Assembly: GCA_905233785.1 (NCBI GenBank)
Contig: CAJOCV010000091.1
Coordinates: forward strand, 1-9,294
From: an uncultured Oscillospiraceae bacterium
GTDB lineage: Bacteria > Bacillota > Clostridia > Oscillospirales > Oscillospiraceae
DNA: 9,294 bases
Direction of reading: 5' to 3'
Shown here: one piece after another, positions 5,072 through 9,294 of the stretch
Position numbering within the stretch: the stretch's first letter is position 1
Layout of the letters: every line of letters begins with the position of its first letter
The notes under the pieces: generated by a model
Database searches by the model: none
Seen by the model: the letters and a program-made list of their open reading frames with translations, nothing else
Told to the model about the DNA's origin: nothing
Translations under genes and position numbers: made by a program

Positions 5072-6746
5072 GAGTGCGTTTGAAGCGCTCTGATACAGAC
5101 AGCTGCTCCTCGGCGGAGGCAAGGGTCAGAGCGGTGATGTTCTCCCCTCCGTGAAGCCTCGCAAGCTCCTGCGCGCGGCCCGCGCGATCAAGCTTCTTGA
5201 CCTCGGTATAGGTTCGCCCGCCGCGTTCTTCCTTTGCGATGCGGTAATGGCTGTCCGCCATGGAGGCGATCTGGGGCAGATGCGTGATGCACAGCACCTG
5301 CTTCCCCATCGAGACGGCGTAGAGCTTCTCCCCCACGCGCTGGGCGGCGATACCGGAAACGCCGGTATCAATCTCATCAAAAATCATGGTGCCCACCGGG
5401 TCGTTTTCCGCAAAGACATTCTTCATCGCGAGCATAATTCGGCTCAATTCACCGCCGGAGGCAATTTTGCTGATGCGACCCAACTCCTCGCCCGCATTGG
5501 CGGACATGACAAAGGCAATCGTATTTGCGCCGTTTGCGTCAAAGCCGGGCTCGCCGCTCAGGGGCGCGAAGTCCACCGCAAAGCGCACGGACGGCATGTT
5601 GAGCTCCCGCAGCTCCGCAACGATGCGCGCTTCCAGGCGCTTTGCCGCTTCCCGGCGCTTTTGGCCGAGGGCGGCCGCCGCTATGCGGCAGCGCTCCTGC
5701 TGCGCGCTTCTCTCGCGCTCAAGCTTTGCGATACGCTCCTCCGCGTATTGAATTGCGTCAAGCTTCTCCCGGCACTCGTCGAGATAGGCGATCAGCTCTG
5801 CGTCGGTGCGGCTGTATTTGCGCTCAAGCTTGTTGAGCAGCGAAATGCGGCTTTCCAGCAGGTCATACTCCTCCGGCGAGAAATCCAGACGCTCCCGGAA
5901 ATCCCGCAGGGTCTCCACCGCGTCGGACAGAGAGAAAACTGCGTCGTCGATGCTCTTTGCGGCGCTTTCCAGCTCTTTGGCGATATTGGCGGCACGGTTG
6001 GTATAATAGGCGGCGTTTTGCGCCATGGCGACGGCGTTATCCTCGCCGCCGTAGAGAAGTCCGATCGCCTCATCCAGCGCCTCGGTCAGCTTCTCGGAGT
6101 TTCTGAGCAGGTCGCGCCGGGAGACCAGACCGTCCTTTTCCCCGGGCTTAAGCTCCGCGCGCTCCAGCTCCTTGATCTGATACTGCAGGCTTTCACTCAG
6201 CCGCTCCTTCTCGATCTCATCGAGCGAGAGCTTGTCGATCTCCCTGCAGATTTCCTGGTACTTCCGGTATTCTTTTCGATAGTTCTCCACCGCGTTTTCC
6301 AGTCCGCCGAAGCGATCCAGATACTCCCGGTGCCGACGCTCATCCATGAGCTGGCGTCCGTCGTTCTGCCCGTGAACGTCCACAAGGAGGCTTCCGAGCT
6401 CACGAAGCTGCGCCGCGGTGACAGGCGCGCCGCACACGCGGCAGCTGCTTTTGCCGTCGGCGCTGATACGGCGCTGAAGGATGAGCTCATCGTCCGCCTC
6501 AATCTCATTCTCTCGCAGCCAGTCCTCCACGTTCGCACCCACAAACACCGCGGACACCAGTGCCTTCTCCGCCCCGCGGCGCACCAGCTCCCGGTTCACG
6601 CGCCCGCCCAGCACCGCGCCGATGGCGTCAATGATGATGGATTTGCCAGCGCCGGTCTCACCGGTCAGAATGTTGAGTCCCGTGTCAAAGCGAATATCCG
6701 AACGCTCGATCACGGCGATATTTTCTATGTGCAGCTCACTGAGCAT
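5058..6746 (-). CDS. recN: DNA repair protein RecN
   Basis: This 562-residue SMC-like ATPase acts early in recombinational repair of double-strand breaks. The head domain is split. The N-terminal part has Walker A GETGAGKS at 29-36 after the typical start MLSELHIENIAVIE. The C-terminal part has the ABC signature SGGELSR at about 430-436 and Walker B with IFDEID at about 455-460. Between them, about 155-380 is charged, heptad-rich coiled coil. Length is close to the family norm of about 550-580. The start ATG 6746 has GGAG at 6755-6758, eight bases upstream. The frame stays open far upstream to 7040, but that part is repeat DNA and not RecN-like. It is the last gene of the dxs-recN cluster; no terminator separates it from the T-box promoter. 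Confidence 0.96.
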   Translation of the reverse strand: MLSELHIENIAVIERSDIRFDTGLNILTGETGAGKSIIIDAIGAVLGGRVNRELVRRGAEKALVSAVFVGANVEDWLRENEIEADDELILQRRISADGKSSCRVCGAPVTAAQLRELGSLLVDVHGQNDGRQLMDERRHREYLDRFGGLENAVENYRKEYRKYQEICREIDKLSLDEIEKERLSESLQYQIKELERAELKPGEKDGLVSRRDLLRNSEKLTEALDEAIGLLYGGEDNAVAMAQNAAYYTNRAANIAKELESAAKSIDDAVFSLSDAVETLRDFRERLDFSPEEYDLLESRISLLNKLERKYSRTDAELIAYLDECREKLDAIQYAEERIAKLERERSAQQERCRIAAAALGQKRREAAKRLEARIVAELRELNMPSVRFAVDFAPLSGEPGFDANGANTIAFVMSANAGEELGRISKIASGGELSRIMLAMKNVFAENDPVGTMIFDEIDTGVSGIAAQRVGEKLYAVSMGKQVLCITHLPQIASMADSHYRIAKEERGGRTYTEVKKLDRAGRAQELARLHGGENITALTLASAEEQLSVSERFKRTLDKA

Positions 6747-6771
6747 GATTTTCACTCCAAATAAACGAGAA

Positions 6772-6823
6772 ACGCCGAATCCGCCGTCGTCATCTTCCGG
6801 AAGCCCTCGTTCTGATTTCGTCA
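6772..6823 (+). repeat. Degenerate repeat copy upstream of recN (copy C)
   Basis: GCCGTCGTCATCTTCCGGAA at 6783-6802 and CTGATTTCGTCA at 6812-6823 match GCCTGCGGCATCTTCCGGAA (6938-6957) and CTGATTTCGTCA (6968-6979) of the MITE-like element. The two motifs are 29 and 30 bases apart in the two copies, so this is one repeat unit, not two chance words. Confidence 0.65.
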
Positions 6824-6836
6824 ATTTTCCAGGGAA

Positions 6837-6870
6837 GCGCTGAATCAATCGCCTTCGGCATCTTTCGGAA
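6837..6870 (+). repeat. Degenerate repeat copy upstream of recN (copy B)
   Basis: The segment at 6851-6870 (GCCTTCGGCATCTTTCGGAA) differs by two bases from GCCTGCGGCATCTTCCGGAA in the element at 6916-7058. Its head, GCGCTGAATC at 6837, resembles the ACGCCGAATC head of copy C at 6772. Confidence 0.6.
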
Positions 6871-6915
6871 CGCGGATTCCGGGCGGTTCCTCTTGGCGAG
6901 CGCGTCGGCGCTTGC

Positions 6916-7058
6916 TTAAGGCAACACCGCACAATACGCCTGCGGCATCTTCCGGAAAAACCGCGCCCTGATTTCGTCACTTTTTCTTGCAATACACAAA
7001 GTATTCCTGCGGTTTTTCTCGGAATCTGCTCTTGCAGCATTATGCGGTATTGCCTTAA
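6916..7058. mobile_element. 143-bp MITE-like element with long terminal inverted repeats
   Basis: The left end TTAAGGCAACACCGCACAAT (from 6916) and the inverse of the right end, TTAAGGCAATACCGCATAAT (from 7058), differ at only two of 20 positions. The symmetry continues inward with gaps: CTTCCGGAAAAACCGC on the left against ATTCCGAGAAAAACCGC on the right, so each arm is about 55 bases and the whole could fold into one long hairpin. There is no coding capacity. Both ends carry TTAA, which may be the target site. The right end supplies the argR stop codon. It lies between argR and recN in an otherwise tightly packed cluster. It could instead be a REP/BIME-type repeat; the transposition mechanism is inferred. 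Confidence 0.7.
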
Positions 7059-7501
7059 AAAATCATTTCAAATTCGTGGTACAGCTTTTTTGCCGACTCT
7101 GTATCCCGCATGGCGAGAAAGGCCGTGTCGTCCCCTGCAAGGCTGCCGATCAGGCCGTCTACGTGCATCGCGTCAATGGCGGAGCAGGCGCCGTTGGCAA
7201 GCCCGGGAAGGGTGCGGATGATGAACAGATTCTGCGCCACATCGCAGGACACAATACTCTCGCGGAAGATGTTGCGCAATCTTTCCTCATAGTTGTCTGT
7301 TTCGACGCGTGACGTGGTATAGCGGTAGCTACCGTTTGGACTGAGTTCCTTTACAAGCCGCATATCTTTGATGTCACGGGACAGTGTGGCCTGGGTGCTC
7401 TGAATGCCGCGCTCTCTCAGCGCCTCCAGAAGCTGATTTTGAGTCTCGATGTCACGTTCGGAAATGATCTTCAGAATCTCGTTCTGTCTACCGGATTTCA
7501 T
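7055..7501 (-). CDS. argR: Arginine repressor ArgR/AhrC
   Basis: This is a 148-residue arginine-responsive transcription regulator. The N-terminal winged helix-turn-helix (residues 1-65) has the typical recognition stretch STQATLSRDIK at 35-45. The C-terminal part binds arginine and forms hexamers: GLANGACSAIDAM at 100-112 and GSLAGDDTAF at 119-128, with the arginine-contacting D124-D125. Full length. ATG 7501 has GGAGG at 7508-7512, six bases upstream, and nadK ends 12 bases before it, so the two are co-transcribed. Its position between nadK and recN is conserved in Firmicutes. The stop TAA at 7055-7057 lies in the terminal repeat of the MITE-like element. I see no clear ARG box in this window. 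Confidence 0.96.
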   Translation of the reverse strand: MKSGRQNEILKIISERDIETQNQLLEALRERGIQSTQATLSRDIKDMRLVKELSPNGSYRYTTSRVETDNYEERLRNIFRESIVSCDVAQNLFIIRTLPGLANGACSAIDAMHVDGLIGSLAGDDTAFLAMRDTESAKKLYHEFEMIF

Positions 7502-7513
7502 TCTTTTCCTCCG

Positions 7514-8359
7514 TCATTTTAATTTTTCATAAGCGATCTCATAGAAGCTTCTGCGCCCGGGGTCTGCCATGAGGATCTGATGCCTGGAACGGCAGACGGA
7601 GACAAGGTCGCCGTTTTGCAGGTCGGCAACGGAATAGCCGTCCACCGACAGATACGCCCTGCGCCCGTGAAGCTTCTCCGCCTGAACGGTCACGGTACGC
7701 TGCGGGTCAAGGACAAAGCTGCGAGCCCCCATCGTGTGGGCGCAGATGGGGCTGATGAGGATATTTTCCGCGTCCGGCTCTACGATCGGGCCGCCGGCCG
7801 ACATGGAGTAGCCGGTGGAGCCGGTGGGCGTTGCGAGAATGATGCCGTCGCCGTGGATTGCGGTGATCTTGTCGCCGTTGCACCAGGCTGTGGTCTGAAT
7901 CACATCGCCGTAGCCATGCAGCACCACGTCGTTAAGCGCCTGATCCCGATGGATGATTTCACCGCCTCGCTCGAGCGTTACGGAGAGCATCATGCGGCGG
8001 CTGATCCTGGTCTCCCCTCTGGCGGCGCGAACGATGTCCTCCAGCTCGTCCGGCTCCACATACGCCATGAAGCCCTTGGTGCCGAGGTTGACGCCCAAAA
8101 GCGGGATCGCGGCGGCGTGGAGACTGCGGGCGACCGACAGAAGCGTACCATCCCCGCCGATCACGACGGCGAGCGTACAGTCACCGGCGATGTCGCCGAG
8201 CTTCGTTGTCAGGATGTCATGCGGTATGACCTCCGGCTCCTCGTCCGCAAAGACCGGGCAGACAGCCGTTTCATAGCCGGCGTCGGCCAAGAGCTTCTGG
8301 GTTCTGCGGGTGCAGGCCAGATCAATATCGCGGAAGGGATTGGGGCAAATGGCGATCAT
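7514..8359 (-). CDS. nadK: NAD kinase
   Basis: This 281-residue ATP-NAD kinase makes NADP from NAD in the cytosol. The signature GGDGT is at residues 68-72, followed by the NLGTKGF stretch at 91-97. The NAD-binding ALND motif is at 141-144, and the glycine-rich GDGIILATPTGSTGYSMSAGG at 170-190 forms the core of the C-terminal beta domain. Length is typical. ATG 8359 has GAGGTG at 8365-8370, five bases upstream. It follows tlyA by nine bases and precedes argR by 12, so it sits mid-operon. Confidence 0.96.
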   Translation of the reverse strand: MIAICPNPFRDIDLACTRRTQKLLADAGYETAVCPVFADEEPEVIPHDILTTKLGDIAGDCTLAVVIGGDGTLLSVARSLHAAAIPLLGVNLGTKGFMAYVEPDELEDIVRAARGETRISRRMMLSVTLERGGEIIHRDQALNDVVLHGYGDVIQTTAWCNGDKITAIHGDGIILATPTGSTGYSMSAGGPIVEPDAENILISPICAHTMGARSFVLDPQRTVTVQAEKLHGRRAYLSVDGYSVADLQNGDLVSVCRSRHQILMADPGRRSFYEIAYEKLK

Positions 8360-8368
8360 AAGAACACC

Positions 8369-9163
8369 TCACAGGCTGTTGTGGGACGCGGCGACTACGG
8401 CCGCCACGTCAGGCTCCGGCGCTTCAAAGACGCCGTTTTTCAAATGACAAATATACTCGATGTTCCCCTCCGGTCCCTTGATCGGTGAAAAATCCAGTCC
8501 CATCACAGAAAAGCCGAGTTCTCGCGAAAAGGCGAGAATATCGCGCACGACCCGCTCGTGTACCGTCGGGTCACGCACCACGCCCTTTTTCCCGACCTCC
8601 TCACGTCCGGCCTCAAACTGGGGCTTGATGAGGCAAATATAGTCGGCGTCAGGCTTTAAAAGCGCCTTCACCGCAGGCAGCACCAGCCGGATGGAGATAA
8701 AGGAAACGTCCATCACCGCCAGCTCCAGCGTCTCGGGAATCACGCTCTCATCCACATAGCGGAGGTTTGTCCGTTCCAGATTCACGACGCGCGGATCGTT
8801 TCGCAGCTTCCAGGCGAGCTGCCCGTAGCCTACGTCCACCGCGTAGACCTTCGCCGCGCCGTGCTGCAGCAGCACGTCGGTAAAGCCGCCGGTGGAGGCG
8901 CCGCAGTCGATGCAGACCTTTCCCGCCGGATCGACGGGAAAAACCTTCAGCGCCTTATCGAGCTTGAAGCCGCCGCGGCTCACAAAGGGCAGCGCCACGC
9001 CGTGCACTTCGATCTTCGCCTCGGGAGAGACGGCGGCGCCGGGCTTGTCCACGCGCTGCCCGTCCACAAAGACAAGGCCGCTCATGATCGTGGTCTTGGC
9101 GCGCTCCCGGCTCTCGGTAAAGCCCTGCTCGAAAACGAGCTGATCCAAACGCACTTTCTTCAT
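8369..9163 (-). CDS. tlyA: TlyA-family rRNA 2'-O-methyltransferase / hemolysin A-like
   Basis: This is a 264-residue protein of the TlyA family, known in some bacteria to 2'-O-methylate rRNA cytidines and often annotated as hemolysin; the haemolytic role is doubtful. An S4 RNA-binding domain covers about 3-60 (RLDQLVFEQGFTESRERAK). The FtsJ-type SAM fold follows: SRGGFKL at 62-68, SAM motif IDCGASTGG at 85-93, VMDVSF at 150-155, LIKPQFE at 178-184 and a C-terminal E236. K67, D152, K180 and E236 could form the K-D-K-E tetrad. I chose ATG 9163 because it overlaps the dxs stop as ATGA, indicating translational coupling; a GTG at 9172, nearer to GGAGG (9177-9181), is the alternative. Confidence 0.93.
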   Translation of the reverse strand: MKKVRLDQLVFEQGFTESRERAKTTIMSGLVFVDGQRVDKPGAAVSPEAKIEVHGVALPFVSRGGFKLDKALKVFPVDPAGKVCIDCGASTGGFTDVLLQHGAAKVYAVDVGYGQLAWKLRNDPRVVNLERTNLRYVDESVIPETLELAVMDVSFISIRLVLPAVKALLKPDADYICLIKPQFEAGREEVGKKGVVRDPTVHERVVRDILAFSRELGFSVMGLDFSPIKGPEGNIEYICHLKNGVFEAPEPDVAAVVAASHNSL

Positions 9164-9294
9164 AGGCGGCACATTTCCTCCGCGGCTTTTACCATCGCGT
9201 CCGCGTCCACGCCGAAATCACGCAGCAGCAGCGCCCTTGTCCCGTGCGGCACGATGTTATCTCCCAGATTCAGGAATCGCGCGGCCTTCAGGTG
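9160..9294 (-). CDS. dxs: 1-deoxy-D-xylulose-5-phosphate synthase, C-terminal end (partial)
   Basis: The last 44 codons of a gene that begins beyond the right edge. The visible end (NLGDNIVPHGTRALLLRDFG, then VDADAMVKAAEEMCRL) matches the usual DXS tail of the type 'IPD-FVEHGS--LL-E-GLDA'. DXS makes 1-deoxyxylulose 5-phosphate from pyruvate and glyceraldehyde 3-phosphate, the first step of the MEP isoprenoid pathway. Its TGA overlaps the tlyA ATG by ATGA. The call rests on this short tail plus the conserved dxs-tlyA-nadK-argR-recN order. Confidence 0.88.
   Translation of the reverse strand, partial: HLKAARFLNLGDNIVPHGTRALLLRDFGVDADAMVKAAEEMCRL

Noticed and set aside
5151..6764. 537-codon open frame on the plus strand opposite recN
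   Set aside because: Antisense shadow of recN with no ribosome binding site and no domain pattern.
6747..7040. N-terminal extension of recN to 660 residues
   Set aside because: The extra part is Arg-rich, repetitive peptide encoded by repeat DNA. RecN proteins start at the MLSELHIENIAVIE position, which has its own GGAG site.
7580..8488. 302-codon plus-strand frame opposite nadK
   Set aside because: Antisense shadow of nadK and tlyA without family resemblance.

Overview
The window looks like chromosomal DNA from a fairly GC-rich Gram-positive anaerobe of the class Clostridia, most likely the Oscillospiraceae/Ruminococcaceae group. The grounds are the gene order dxs-tlyA-nadK-argR-recN (a classic Firmicutes cluster), a tyrosine T-box leader, strong AGGAGG-type ribosome binding sites, an SLH-domain surface protein and a C_GCAxxG_C_C redox-type protein. 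The placement is inferred from style and gene order, not from a database search.

Layout: nearly everything is on the minus strand. Reading the minus strand from the right edge: the 3' end of dxs (isoprenoid synthesis), tlyA (rRNA methyltransferase, overlapping dxs by ATGA), nadK (NAD kinase), argR (arginine regulator) and recN (DNA repair ATPase). The spacing of these genes is very tight until argR. Between argR and recN lie about 300 bases of repeat-derived DNA, including a 143-bp element with long imperfect terminal inverted repeats (MITE-like) whose end supplies the argR stop codon.

Just after recN, a consensus sigma-A promoter (its -35 box lies inside the last recN codons) drives a complete T-box leader with a UAC (Tyr) specifier. 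The leader controls a small cysteine-rich C_GCAxxG_C_C protein, then tyrS, then a Nudix hydrolase. That transcript ends at a bidirectional terminator shared with a convergent plus-strand pair: a PAP2-family membrane phosphatase and an overlapping small protein that may have a PH-like fold.

At the left end a secreted SLH-domain protein lies on the minus strand. Directly upstream of it, on the plus strand, is a start-less reading frame of about 85 codons that resembles the C-terminal end of a CASTOR/POLLUX or TrkA-C type channel protein. It is best read as a gene remnant.

Most of the window is ordinary housekeeping. The points worth following are the Tyr T-box controlling a non-synthetase gene first, the MITE-like element and its degenerate relatives (one seems to form the tail of the Nudix gene), the channel remnant, and the PAP2/PH-like pair. 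I did not find a convincing new defence or biosynthetic system.
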